64,000 bases of DNA from Corythucha ciliata (taxonomy: Eukaryota > Arthropoda > Insecta > Hemiptera > Tingidae): positions 22,049,009 to 22,113,008 of the forward strand of contig CM075938.1 in assembly GCA_038030265.1 (NCBI GenBank). The letters are read 5' to 3'. The notes beneath the pieces were generated by a model that had not been told where the DNA came from, did not search any database, and was given only the letters and a program-made list of their open reading frames with translations. The position numbers were made by a program, and so were the translations under genes. Of this stretch, positions 37,591 through 47,719 are shown piece after piece. Within the stretch, counting starts at the first letter, position 1, and every line of letters starts with the position of its first letter.

Positions 37591-38058
37591 ATATGAATAA
37601 TATTTTTAAAGAGGGATGACAAGCCCCTTTATTTCACCTGTCTTAGCGAGTGCAGTCCAAATCCCTCATGCGAACTTTAAACGCCAATCACCCAATTCCT
37701 CAATAACATTCACCGTAAAACTTGAATTATATACATAATCTGCTCCCGAGCACATCGGCTTAGAACTTCTGGGTTTACAGATTAGCGTTTGGTTGAGACA
37801 GCCGTTTCACAGCTTTTTCTCGTTCACGTTCACGATACAACTTTATCACAGTTCACCGGCTGCTTCAAACGGCACATTCAAGGCTCAGTAACTCCTCTGA
37901 ACAGTTTTTTCGAGCTTCAGAGTTTGCTTAAAATAATGATGGGTTAATAGAAAAGATGATCCACACCATTTTTAGCGTTGTTAGGAAACTTCCGTCTGAG
38001 CTCACTACTCCGAATCACGTCCCTAGCGGTCTCGATGAGGATAAGGTGTGCAGCGAAA

Positions 38059-38616
38059 ACGTGATTTCCAGCAGACATAGAGCTACAATTGCTCGTTTTT
38101 GCCAGGAGAGGCCGGAAATAAAGGATGAGGGGGACATTACAGAGATGTTATGAGACAAAATTGTTCTCCCCAGCCCATTTGTTTTACTGCTACAATTATT
38201 TATCCTTCGGTTTTTGTTGTCATTCAACGTACAATCGTACAGGGTAAAATGGTCTTTTCATTTTCTTGTTTTTGTTGTTTTCACAGTTATTCAGGATTAC
38301 GGCGAGGTAAATCTCTTAAAAAAGCCTTTGTGCCCATCCAACTCCCCCACCAGACCAAAGCAAACTCTTATCCCGAACTCATAAATTCACCCTACGGTGC
38401 TGGTAGTGGTGGCTTCTTACAGACTTAAAAGTTTATTATAGTCATCTGCATTGTTCCTAAAACCTTTTTCTTTTCACTTCCACCCTCCCCTCTCAGCCAC
38501 GTTATTTCCAACGCCCCTGCGGTTATATCATTACTGAAAAAGAGGACATCAATTATTCTTCGCATCCCCCTCCACTCAGAAATCAACTACGTGATTTCCA
38601 GCAGACATTGAGCCAC
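38059..38616. repeat. ~28-bp flanking duplication around the inserted 510-bp copy
   Basis: ACGTGATTTCCAGCAGACAT followed by AGAGCTAC (38059-38086) reappears as the same 20 bases followed by TGAGCCAC (38589-38616), just outside the 510-bp copy, with two mismatches. This looks like a long target-site duplication and marks the 38-kb copy as the newcomer. Confidence 0.75.
38085..38592 (+). repeat. 510-bp dispersed duplication, copy 2 (inserted copy)
   Basis: It is a direct-orientation copy of 29606-30122, about 8.5 kb away. Differences are scattered substitutions and small indels; this copy lacks six bases present near 29936 in copy 1. It interrupts the CAGCTGTTTC array and is bounded by the 28-bp duplication. 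It has no terminal inverted repeats and no A-rich tail, so it is neither a classical DNA transposon nor a LINE-mobilised retrocopy. Confidence 0.9.
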
Positions 38617-39585
38617 GAATTAACTGTCGATTTGAAAAAGCTCCCTGTCAGCCTATAGAGCAGCTGTCTCACGACTCAGCATTTGCTTGAGACCCGAGTA
38701 TCGTAGCAGGTATGCATAGTGCCACCAAGAAACCTGTGATATCGCGGCTTTGAGTTTGCTTGATATGCTGCTATACATATTACGAGCTTCAAACAGCTTT
38801 TTAGGGCCTCAGCGTTGGCTTGATACAGCTAACTAGCGTCACAGGGACACCACCAAACAGTTTTTTTGTGTGTGTGGTCCAGCGTCTCCTTGAAACAGCT
38901 CAGCATCATCTTGAAACGGCACAGCATCATCTTGAAACGGCAAAACGCCTGTTTGAAACGGTTCTGTGTCAGCTTGGAAACTGTTTCACGCCTTAGCTCT
39001 GACTTTAAACAGCCGTATGGCTCGAAGCAGATTTTTCTGGTATCAGAGCCAGCTTGGGAAAGCTGCTTTTCGGCCTAGCATTTTCTTATTAAAACGACTC
39101 CACGTCTGCATCAAATGGCTAATCATCTGCTTGTTAAAAACGTTAATGTGGCAGCTTGAAACGGGTCTGTACCAACTTCGAAGCTGCGTTATGGTTTGGC
39201 TCACCGTTAGCGTAGAACAGGTCATCCGTGGCTCAGTGGCTGTACTTGAAGCAGCTCATCATTTTTTTCAATCAGCTGTTTAGCGTCTGAGCCACTCCTC
39301 CAATCAGCTGTTTCATGAATCGGCATTGACTTGACAGAGTTGTTCCGTGGTTACAACCGCACTACAGCCATCACGGACGCAACCGTTTTCAAGCCAACGA
39401 GTTATAAACTTTCAAAATTTCAGTGTTAGCCCGAATCAGTCAGGTTTTTTTTGGCAGGGGTGGGGGGCATGTTTTTGCACAGATATACGCCACTTTGTGG
39501 GAGGCGTCCTATAGCAACCTTCCTCTGGGTCGTAGACCATAAACTTTAACCTGTGGTGTTTGGCCTTGGAGGTGAAGCAATAATG

Positions 39586-39616
39586 CTGATGAGGAGCACC
39601 GGGAATGTGCCCGAAA
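39586..39616 (+). ncRNA. hammerhead-ribozyme-like core (candidate)
   Basis: CTGATGA (39586-39592) is followed by a possible stem II (GG-A-GCAC / GTGCCC around a CGGGAAT loop) and then GAAA (39613-39616), which is the order of a hammerhead catalytic core. I cannot find matching stems I and III nearby, so self-cleavage is doubtful. An AATAAAG signal follows at about 39651. It could be a decayed retroelement 3' end, where hammerhead cores are known. Confidence 0.35.
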
Positions 39617-40367
39617 TGCATTCTTTAAAAGACGCCACGGCTGTATTGTTCAATAAAGTTTATGATTTACTTTAGAATTTGAAACAACAGCCAAAAATGT
39701 GGACAAATTCTTAAATTCCTCTGGGTCAATGGACCTCAATAGCCCATCATTCGCGTTAAACACAATTCTGTAGAAGCAATTTGTTATTTAACCCCCTGCA
39801 CCATCCCCTTTAACACACACAACATATTTGGCCGCCTGATGGCTAAAGTTTGAAAGAAACTTTTTTTTTTATGTGTGTTTTCATACACCGCAGATTTTTT
39901 TTTCCTTCTCATACGTTGGAGTTGGGATATAATATATCAAGGGATTTATTTTTTCTCATTATATTTTGAAGATCTAGCAGGCTCCCCGCCCCCTATCCCC
40001 CTCGCATGCATCGCTTTACCGTGTGTTCTTCTATTCTAGCCGGTTGTTGAAGGAACAGTGCGAAAGGGGGAGAAAGAAAAAATGCTGAGGCGAACTACCT
40101 CTTTTGGACCCTGGGGGGTTAGTGCAAGGGATTTTCCTCTGACTGTAACTAGGTTTCAAGCCACAAGAGGGAAAACTAATGGTTTTATCTCTTTTCCCCT
40201 CGTTTTTCGTTAAATCGGAGGGGCTTGAAAGTCGCCCGGGGGGGCATTTTGCGTGGTTCTCACTCAACACATTAGTCACTTTCGTGAAATGCTTTCGGCT
40301 TTTCTGTAAGAACCAGTGAGTTTTGGTGAAGGGGGAGGGGTGGTGAAGACGCTCAGTGCTCACTTAC

Positions 40368-40841
40368 CTCCTCGGGGAACGTAAATATTGAGATAGAGGC
40401 AGTCTTCACTCTGATTGACGAGTAGCGGTAGCAAGCGCTCCAAGTAGGCGACTCGCCCTCGGGGTAGTTCAAGAAGAGCTTCGGTTCGATTGGCGACGTG
40501 TGGCGGGCGCTGTGGACAGACGGGCGAGAACGTGTCGGCCAGTCTGGGACTTCTCCACATGGACGGAGTCACAGGCGGCATGTAACTGTAATAAAAGAGG
40601 GTGAGGGTAAAATTTTCTGATGATCCCCATTGTTGGGGCAGGGAATGATGACTTACCGTAGCGAGCCCAATGGAGGAGTTGCGTACGGAATTCCCAGGAA
40701 TACTTCAACGGACGGGTGCTGTAATAGAATACCACGAAGCGGCCCGTATTTGGTTCGCACCAATCGTGTACTGTATTTATGGCCGGGGACCGCCGCCAGG
40801 CAGAGACAGACAGTTGCCAGCAACGACCAATTTGAGAGCAT
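40368..40841 (-). CDS. Nlg: neuroligin, N-terminal two exons (partial gene)
   Basis: Exon 1 runs 40841-40657 and exon 2 runs 40585-40368, with a 71-bp intron (GTAAGT donor, TTATTACAG acceptor) splitting an Arg codon. Exon 2 ends at another GTAAGT donor in phase 1. The start is ATG 40841; the preceding GTG is not a start, and an in-frame TGA lies about 45 bases upstream. The 134 residues contain a hydrophobic signal peptide (about residues 4-20), then the carboxylesterase-fold start: RTKYGPLRG, FLGIPYATPPLGSLRYMPP, TFSPVCPQ, two N-glycosylation sites (NRT, NQS), and SEDCLYLNIYVP, which fits the type-B carboxylesterase signature. The PRGRVAYLERLLPLLVNQSE stretch is typical of arthropod neuroligins. 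Neuroligins are catalytically dead postsynaptic adhesion proteins that bind neurexin. Full proteins are about 800-1200 residues; the remaining exons are not seen in this window. Confidence 0.93.
40586..40656 (-). other. 71-bp intron 1 of the neuroligin gene
   Basis: It begins GTAAGT and ends with a T-rich tract and CAG (minus strand). Splicing keeps the frame, giving LGSLR-YMPP across the junction, as conserved in neuroligins. Confidence 0.92.
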
Positions 40842-42425
40842 CACGGTCTCGCCGTTACCATATTCCCCATCTCCCCGTCAACACAGTCTTGATCCCTGGG
40901 AAACATGCGGAGAGCAAAAACATATACACAAAAATGTACTTTTAATCAGGGGCGACATTTTAATTTTTGCATCGACCCTTCCTCCTCCCCATAAAAATTC
41001 ATCCCGATGAAATTGATTTAAAAGGAATACAAAACTTTCATTTATGGGCTTTTTTTGGACGTTGTTGATTGCTCACTTTGTATTCGGCGTGGAAAAGCAA
41101 TGAATACAAATGAGGTGTACTGAGAGAGGAGGAAAATTCCCTAATGGAACGAGATAAAGCAATAGAGTGGGGAAGTGATGAGGGGTTAGCGGTGAGGGAT
41201 GGGATTAACATCTGCATTGCGTTACTGACCAACTAATTAAAAAATAAATAAAATATTTAAATTAATTTGAACGCACCTCTCTCAACCAAAAACTTCAAAT
41301 TGCGAGAAACCAGATTGAAAGAAAAAAGTTGGAAAAGTGATCGAAGCTTAATGAAAGGAAAGAGGAGCCTCTCCATTCCACCAACGGGAACGGTCAATCA
41401 GCCGTGGGATGGCATGGCGGGGTGGGGGCAGCAGCTTTACTGCAAATTGACGAGTCCCTAAAAACGAAAAGATTTTACTTTCCACTTTCATTATTATAGT
41501 CTTCCCGGTCGGTCAGTGCTCTTAAAATACTCTCCCCATCTCCTGCGATCACCAACCATCTTTTTATTTGAGGCAATTCAAAGAGAGATTTATTGGTTCA
41601 TTCTCAATTCCGCAATTAACTATCAAGGAGATGAAAGAATAATATTCGTTGATACAGTTGCAAAAATTGAAATATAAAAAGTTATTTCGGAACGATATCA
41701 TAGCTTTCCAACCCTTTTTTAAGAGACCATGACGCATGAGTGGGGGGAGGGGCATCAATCGTTTCTCCGTGACATTTCGGTCAAATAAATAACGAAGTAA
41801 GAACCCGGAAAATACAGGATCTATCTTTCTCTAAACAGATTCTTGGGTCGTCGCCAAAACGTTGTGTTTCCACCCTTTTTCGACGAAAACTTTATAGGAA
41901 TCATGAATGTGTAAGGTGATGGAAGGGGGGGGGGGTTGCATGACCGAAGAAAGCGGAAAATAAAAGAAGAGTTGGAAGAGGGGGACGGTGGTTTCTCATT
42001 TCACTCGAAACAGGTAAAGAGTGTAGGTGTGTGGTGAAGTTTCTGGAAAGAAAATAACAATAAAGCCGAAGTTTCTCCGCAGTAATCCGATTATAATTAA
42101 TTTTATCGAATTGATCGAACTCTCTGGGCCGTGAAACGCATTCAATCATTAAACATGAAATGGATTAGAACTCTGCGAGGATTACAGCCCTGCCCAGCAC
42201 CAACAACTAGCTAATTTACTCTTTACCATCCCACTCAATTCATCAATCACTTGTCAGTTAATGAGTTCTTTTCTCTACTTTCAACGTTCAAAGTTAATTG
42301 AAACCAATTCATTTATAGGTTTTCCTCTGGAAATGAAGTAGTAGAAAAAACGTAGTAACCGTTTAAAATGAACTTTCTGAACGAAGGAGAGTTCTTTTCT
42401 CCAAATTCATCTGAGTTTTCAAAAG
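40842..42425. other. neuroligin upstream region, unassigned
   Basis: This region should hold the neuroligin 5' UTR and possibly its promoter, but no TATA box, initiator or CpG island can be picked out with confidence. An 11-base G run is at 41935-41945. Confidence 0.45.
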
Positions 42426-42604
42426 GATGAGTCGAGGCCAAAAAAGGCCCATTTTAATAAGGCTGATCCTAGCTTTTAGTAGTGGGAGAGCTACACCCAT
42501 CGGGGTCCAGGGTAGATGTCTCTATTTGCGGCCCTTATTTTTATGGGGTTTTCTCAGTTTCAGCTGCAAAGGAAACGCTTTTCTAAATTTTGAAAAACTG
42601 CACC

Positions 42605-42895
42605 GAGGGTGCGGTCCAGTCTCCATTTCGACCTCAGACCTTCTTCAGAGCTACTCGGTCCTGGTATCATCAGCCCGGCGATGGAGCCGATGGACTACCC
42701 CTTGCCAGGAATCAGGAAACTGTACTACGATCCCCCACCACCTGCGCTCAACCAGACCTGACAAAGCCGAATCAGGGAGGACCCGGCTCACCACTGATGA
42801 GAACCGTGAGGTCGAAACGGGGACTGGGGATGTTCTGGCAGGACCGAGTACCACAGCTAGCTGCGAAGGTCTGAAGTCGAAACCCGCTTGCCCCC
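42605..42895. repeat. imperfect inverted repeat, ~70-bp arms
   Basis: The left arm (about 42612-42682: CCAGTCTCCATTTCGACCTC, CAGACCTTC, CTACTCGGTCCTG) pairs with the right arm (about 42809-42894: GAGGTCGAAACGGGGACTGG, CAGGACCGAGTA, GAAGGTCTGAAGTCGAAACC). The left side also resembles 16870-16980 in direct orientation. Multiple overlapping open frames reflect GC content rather than coding. It is probably a decayed foldback or MITE family. Confidence 0.65.
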
Positions 42896-42899
42896 AGAA

Positions 42900-43545
42900 A
42901 CCGTGAATCAGTGTTTTCGCAATTTTAGCTGTTAATAAGCGATTTTGCCCCTGAATTTCAGCCGAGATATCACGTTCTTTCTCAATTTTGGCCGCGAATA
43001 ATCGTTTTACCACATTGTAGACGTGATTCTTTTTTATCACCAGCTATAATAATAAGCGTATTTTTTACATTCCGCCATCAATTAGCTCTATTTGCCTATT
43101 TTAGCAACCTCTATTTGCCTAATTTTGCCTTTAAAACCAGCGGTCGGGCAGTTTTTCCAAGATTTTAGATTTGCATTATCGTTTTCCCTCAATTTAACCG
43201 CGAACTAGCGATTGTACTCAGATTTAACTGTGAATCGGCGCTTTTTCTCAATTGTGGCCGTGATTTGGAGCTTTTCTACAATTTTGGCCTAGAATTAGCG
43301 ATTTTTATCCATTACAGCCGTGTACGAGCGTTCTGATTCGTCCATGAATTGTCCATGAGTTATCCATGAATTAGGGCTTGTTACCAACATTTTAGCTACA
43401 AAGTTGCCTCCTGAAATCGTAAATTGGCAGTTTTCCCAGGAACGCTTTTTCAAGGAGTTATCGTTTTTCCACATTTTAGTCGAGAATTTGGCAATTTTTA
43501 ATTTTATACTTTTAGCAGTGAATTAGTGATTTTTTCTGGAGAGGA
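42900..43545 (+). repeat. degenerate ~30-bp array, GAATTAGCGATTTT family (forward)
   Basis: Variants of TTTTAGCCGTGAATTAGCG and ATTTTTCTCAATTT recur every 30 bases or so. The landmark AAGTTGCCTCCTGAAATCG then AAATTGGCAGTTTTCCC lies at 43402-43440. Confidence 0.78.
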
Positions 43546-43779
43546 CCCCTGAAAAGTTTCAATATGCTGGAAAAAATGGGGGTTTTCAGGTGTAGGAAAG
43601 AGATTTTAGCGGGGCCAAATTTTTCCGGTCCCAGCCAGAACGTCTCTACAACGGATCACCAGCGGCAAACACGAAACTTTAGGCGTTTTCGTTAGTTTTA
43701 GACGAATTTTCATGACTCTCCGGAGTACCTGGTCTATTGAGGTCCGTGAGCACTGCTGTTGCTGGAGAAAGCTCACGAA

Positions 43780-44300
43780 CAAATTTGCGGCTGAAATTGA
43801 GAAAAAAGTGCTAATGCCCAGTCTCAGCAGTGCTCTAGGCGGCTAAAATTAATAAAACGCGCAATTGTACTGTTATTTTGGGCTAATACGCTGGTGAAAG
43901 TTATGAAAAACCTCTACTATTTATTTCTATGGCTAAAATTTTGGAATTGAGAAAACGTGCTTACTCGCCACTGAAATTAAGAAAAACCGCTAATTCCCGA
44001 ATGCAATAGGAAAAGCGCTCATTCGATGATAAAACCGAGAATACCAGCTAATTGGCGATTTTTTTATAAACGTCTTGACCTAAATTGTAAGTAAATCACT
44101 TAATGCGTGGTTCATGCTAGCCACTTTTACGGTCGGGTTTCGGAAGGAAACGCTATTGCTGTCCGAGAGGTAGGTCAACGGATTAAATTGAAAAAGGATG
44201 ATCATACACGGCTAAAATTGAAAAAAAAAATGTATAATTTGAAGCTAAAACTGCGAAAAAGCGCTAAATTCATGGTTAAATTTGATGCACAGTGCAAATT
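43780..44300 (-). repeat. degenerate ~30-bp array, GAATTAGCGATTTT family (reverse)
   Basis: Here the words are reversed (GGCTAAAATTGAGAAAA, CGCTAATTC). With 42900-43545 this gives a head-to-head arrangement around about 43.55-43.78 kb. The 140-codon plus-strand frame at 44107-44529 starts inside this array and has no domain. Confidence 0.75.
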
Positions 44301-44686
44301 CTCACGTTTTAGGAAAAGGGTTTTTTCACAGCCAGTGGACGAAAATGTCCGTCGGCTGCTGCCCTCTGGTGGAGTCTACGGTACTAAAGAACTGTTAGTG
44401 GATGGGGGGAAATTTACCGTCCCTGCTATCCTTGGGCTGACACCACTGCACTTGCGACTCTGGTTTTTCCGCGTTTGGACCGGCCGACTGTCCACGGTGT
44501 ACGTTCCGGGAAAAACAACTGTTTTGTGACTTGACGCTGTTCGTCATTACTGAGTTCCGGTCGGAATTTTTACTGTTCGTGAGTCATCGGTCACGAACCT
44601 ATGAACTATTGACCCATGTGATCTGTCTACCAAGGTAAAGATTCATTTTCCTTTACGCCTTTACGCTCAACACTAATTGTGCCAAT

Positions 44687-44806
44687 TTCTGTTTTCTTCG
44701 TTCCTGATCGTAAATCAGGTGGTCCTTCCCTATGATAAACTGTTGGGGGTTTCAATAACCCCCCTTCTGTTCTGGCTTTTTTCTGCCGATTAATGGCTTA
44801 CAACCA
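44687..44806 (+). repeat. BEL/Pao 5' LTR, 3' portion
   Basis: TTCTGTTTTCTTCGTTCC through CTTACAACCA is repeated nearly identically at 47489-47610. The repeat ends in CA, and a likely primer-binding site follows six bases later. The LTR probably extends further left, but its TG start cannot be fixed because the downstream copy is truncated. Confidence 0.75.
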
Positions 44807-44812
44807 TTAAAG

Positions 44813-44830
44813 TGGTCCTCCGGGCCGGAT
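44813..44830 (+). promoter_or_regulatory. probable primer-binding site of the BEL/Pao element
   Basis: TGGTCCTCCGGGCCGGAT starts six bases after the LTR end. TGG is the complement of a tRNA 3' CCA, and the rest would pair with an acceptor and T arm resembling metazoan tRNA-Tyr, with a few mismatches. The tRNA identity is an inference from memory. Confidence 0.5.
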
Positions 44831-45408
44831 TTATAAAACTAGCCAATTTGGGTTTATAGACCGCTCGTACTAAAATTTAAATCTTTCTTCTGGGAAGTTA
44901 ATTTGTCCTGTTTTAACTTCTTCTGTTAAATTGTACTGGTACAATTGGAGTCCTGCTTTTGGAACTGTAAACCGTCTGACTCCCCAAAACAGGGTACCAG
45001 CGTTTGGAGTTAAATTTATGCTATATTAAGCGAAAAATCTGGGGTTAATTATTGGGATAGATTTTAGCGCGGACGAGGGACGAAGGGGTTTTATTCCTGA
45101 AAAGTATTCCTTTCCCCTCCCGCTTCATCCATCTTTGAGTTGGAAAGGTATTATAAACTGCAACTTTGCACCTCTGTGTATTTCTTTATTACTTCTCTGG
45201 ACATATTTCTCTCTCTTTCTAAATCTCAACACCTGGTTAGAAGGACGTGATTCTTCTCCTTTCTCACTTTTTTCTGTTTCTGGGTCTTTCATTTTTTTCC
45301 CCTTTGTGTGGGTCAGGAAAAAACATCTGGAGTGACCATTCCCTTTCTGGCTAAGGGGCCTGCATTTTATTTTTTCTCTGAAAGAAAAATCTAAAATGAT
45401 TTGTAAAA

Positions 45409-46785
45409 ATGGCAGAAGCATTTAAAGCGTCTCATACGCTATTTTCTGTGACTGTAGATGACTTGAAGGCCGTGTTTGATCTGTCAGTTCTGGCGTTGAG
45501 GGGGGGAGCTGCTGACGAGCTTCATCGTGATAGATTTTTGGCAAACTGTGACGAGGCTTTCGCACTGTCTGAAAAACTTAACGCTACTTTTATTGACATG
45601 AAATCAGGCTATGCTGAATTGTCTGACGCGGTAAAAGAGGTTTTTCCTCTTTCACAATTGGAGGCGTCTTTCGTTGAAGCGAAGACATGGACTAGAGAAA
45701 TAAAACTGGCTATCCGCAAAGTAAGGGCTGCGAATACTGAAAATGTTGATCGGCCTGACTCGCCGTGTAGCACGATTAGCTATGCGAACAATAATTCTGT
45801 GTTCCTTCCTAAACTGGAGCTTCCCAAATTCAGTGGGCAGCTCAAGGATTGGTGGAGTTTTATGATGGCCTTTCGTGAGGGCATTTTGAATCACACCGGT
45901 CTGTCTGATACTCAGCGATTGCGGTACCTAAAGCAATCACTGTCTGGTGAGCCCCTCCAACTGATAAAAAATTTAGCTGACTGCGGGGACAATTTAACTG
46001 TAGCTCTCGAGTTGTTAGAGCAGACTTATCATAAGCCCAAACTGTTGGCGGACACCTTTTTGAACGACTTGTTCTCACAAACAACCTGCTGCTGAACGCG
46101 TGGAGGAGTTACGATCCTTTCTCGCAAAAACCACTGAGAGTTTACGACTGTTGGAGAAATTTGACTTCGCTCTTACTGCTGATTACTTGGTCTGTTACTG
46201 GCTCGTCCGAAAATTGCCTGCCAATCTGCAAAGGCTTTTTTCTCAGACTCATCCTGAACCACGAAATATAACTTATGAAGGCTTCTTGGCGTTTCTGTCA
46301 AGCCAGAGTAATGTGATTGAGGCAAGCAATGCCCTTCGGGGTGCTCAGCTGGATGTTCCTCCTCGAAAGGCCTCGAGTTGGCAAAGCCAAGCCCAATCAA
46401 AGCCTTACTCCCACCAACGGATAGCCGCCCTGGTAAAAACTGATAAAGCTGGTTCATCCTGTTCAATCTGTAGATGTGATCACACTGTCAGAGACTGCTC
46501 TACGTTTCGTCACATGTCTGTGTACGACCGTCTTTCTGCCGCTAGGAAAGCCGGGTTGTGCTTTCGCTGTCTGGCACCGCATTCTTTCAAGGACTGTAAA
46601 TCTGGGGTCTCGTGTTCTGCGTGTTCTGGTCCTCATCATGTCTTGTTACATCCTAGGAGCTCTTCTGCAGGTGGTGCTCCTCCTGCTGTTTCGAATGCCG
46701 GTTCGCACTTGGCCAGGTCCGACGCTGCGTCGACCCCGCCTCCATCTGCCGTTCTGTTAACGGCTGTGTCTCAGCCTGACGTGAG
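45409..46785 (+). pseudogene. BEL/Pao gag, frameshifted
   Basis: The frame starts at ATG 45409. Residues about 125-190 show LELPKFSGQLKDWWSFMMAF and RLRYLKQSLSGEPLQLI, the hallmark of the DUF1759 Gag domain of BEL/Pao elements. A one-base shift near 46080 ends this frame at TGA 46093; the correct continuation reads PAAERVEELRSFLAKT in another phase, within the 46100-47338 frame. Three zinc knuckles follow: C-X2-C-X3-H-X4-C at 46460-46498 and 46559-46597, then CSACSGPHH near 46615. These bind genomic RNA. The text then reaches AVLLTAVSQ, normally the start of the aspartic protease, where a deletion begins. Confidence 0.87.
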
Positions 46786-47474
46786 CCCACTACTGCAGCG
46801 CTTTTGGGAGCTGGAGTCTGTTTCTACTGTTTCTGTCGAGCCCCCTGAGGAGCGCCAGTGTGAGGAGCTGTACACCTCGACCCTTCGTCGCTTGCCCACT
46901 GGCCAATATTCCGTTGCCATGCCGTTCAAGGAAGACCCCACTGTTCTGGGGCAGTCTCGTGGCTTGGCTGAAAAGCGTCTTCTTGCATTGGAGGACTGTT
47001 TGGAGGAGTATATTGAGCTTGGGCATTTGAGTCCTGTTCAAAATCCCACTGTTCCTGGCTATTATATCCCCCATCATGCCATGGTGAAAGGGGCTGGACC
47101 TTCCACCAAAGTTCGGGTCGTTTTCGACTCCTCGGCTAAAACTAGTTCTGGCAAGTCACTGAGTGACATTCTGTACATCGGGAAACCCCTGCAAGCCGAC
47201 ATTCTGTCGGTTAACCTGAATTTTCGTGTACCACCAGTCGTGTTTACTGCCGATATCAAACAAATGTATCGAATGATATTTGTCCATTCTGATCACCGAC
47301 AATTTCAGCGAATTCTCGCCTTCAGCGGGCTCGCCTGATGAGCCCGTCCAGGAGTTTGAGCTCACTAGGGTTAGTTTCGGTGTGGCCTCTGCTCCATTCC
47401 TGGCGATTAGAGCTTTGCATCAGTTGGCTGCAGACCATAAGTCTGAATTTACTGAAGCTGCTGAAGTGTTGTAG
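46786..47474 (+). pseudogene. BEL/Pao pol, RT N-terminal part only
   Basis: Starting at LLQRFWELESV, the frame shows the BEL-type RT entry: LPTGQYSVAMPFKEDP, PGYYIPHHAMVK, RVVFDSSAKT, SLSDILYIGKPLQADIL and the motif A region FTADIKQMYRMI, which contains the first catalytic Asp. A stop at 47336 follows a frame slip; FGVASAPFLAIRALHQLA continues in another phase to TAG 47472-47474. The Tyr-Val-Asp-Asp box, RNase H and integrase are absent. The protease is missing upstream. Confidence 0.87.
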
Positions 47475-47488
47475 ACGTCTTTTCTGTT

Positions 47489-47610
47489 TTCTGTTTTCTT
47501 CGTTCCTGATCGTAAATCAGGTGGTCCTTCCCTATGATAAACTGTTGGGGGTTTTAATTACCCCCCCCTTCTGTTCTGGCTTTTTTCTGCCGATTAATGG
47601 CTTACAACCA
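47489..47610 (+). repeat. BEL/Pao 3' LTR, truncated at its left side
   Basis: A nearly identical copy of 44687-44806, differing mainly in the run GGTTTTAATTACCCCCCCC. It follows the truncated RT frame by only 14 bases, so one deletion removed the rest of pol together with the left part of this LTR. It ends CAACCA at 47610. Confidence 0.8.
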
Positions 47611-47719
47611 TGCCAGCATTGTTGTTGTCAGCACTCTAGGCAGCTGGGTAGCTTTCATGGGCTATGGCCAGACTTCGGACGTTATCGTGAACGGCTATCC
47701 CAGGGCTTGCACGTTTGTG

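Larger units (their letters stand above)
36390..39410. repeat. degenerate array, CAGCTGTTTC / CTTGAAACGG family
   Basis: Words such as CAGCTGTTTC, AGCGTTTGCTTGAAAC and CAGCATCATCTTGAAACGG recur over 3 kb. Local perfect tandem copies with a 21-base period are seen at 38899-38942. The array is interrupted by a terminal-inverted-repeat element (37386-37590), some ordinary sequence, and the inserted 510-bp duplicate (38085-38592). Overlapping frames at 38866-39283 are translations of the array. Confidence 0.75.
44687..47610 (+). mobile_element. internally deleted BEL/Pao LTR retrotransposon
   Basis: Order: LTR portion, primer-binding site, leader, gag with a DUF1759-type domain and three zinc knuckles, the start of RT, then a truncated 3' LTR. 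Two large deletions are evident. Protease and linker are missing between AVLLTAVSQ and LLQRFWELE (near 46780), and everything from before the catalytic YVDD through RNase H, integrase and the left part of the 3' LTR is missing (junction near 47480). A frameshift near 46080 splits gag. The element is dead but could have been moved in trans. Confidence 0.88.

Noticed and set aside
38150..38428. Protein-coding gene shared by the two 510-bp copies
   Set aside because: Indels between copies change the reading frame, so only a short part of the peptide is shared; no domain.
42427..43040. Overlapping frames of 94-159 codons on both strands
   Set aside because: They overlap a GC-rich inverted repeat and a degenerate array; simultaneous openness in several frames argues against coding.
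44107..44529. 140-codon plus-strand frame upstream of the BEL element
   Set aside because: The first half is translated 30-bp array; the second half is non-coding sequence before or within the 5' LTR.
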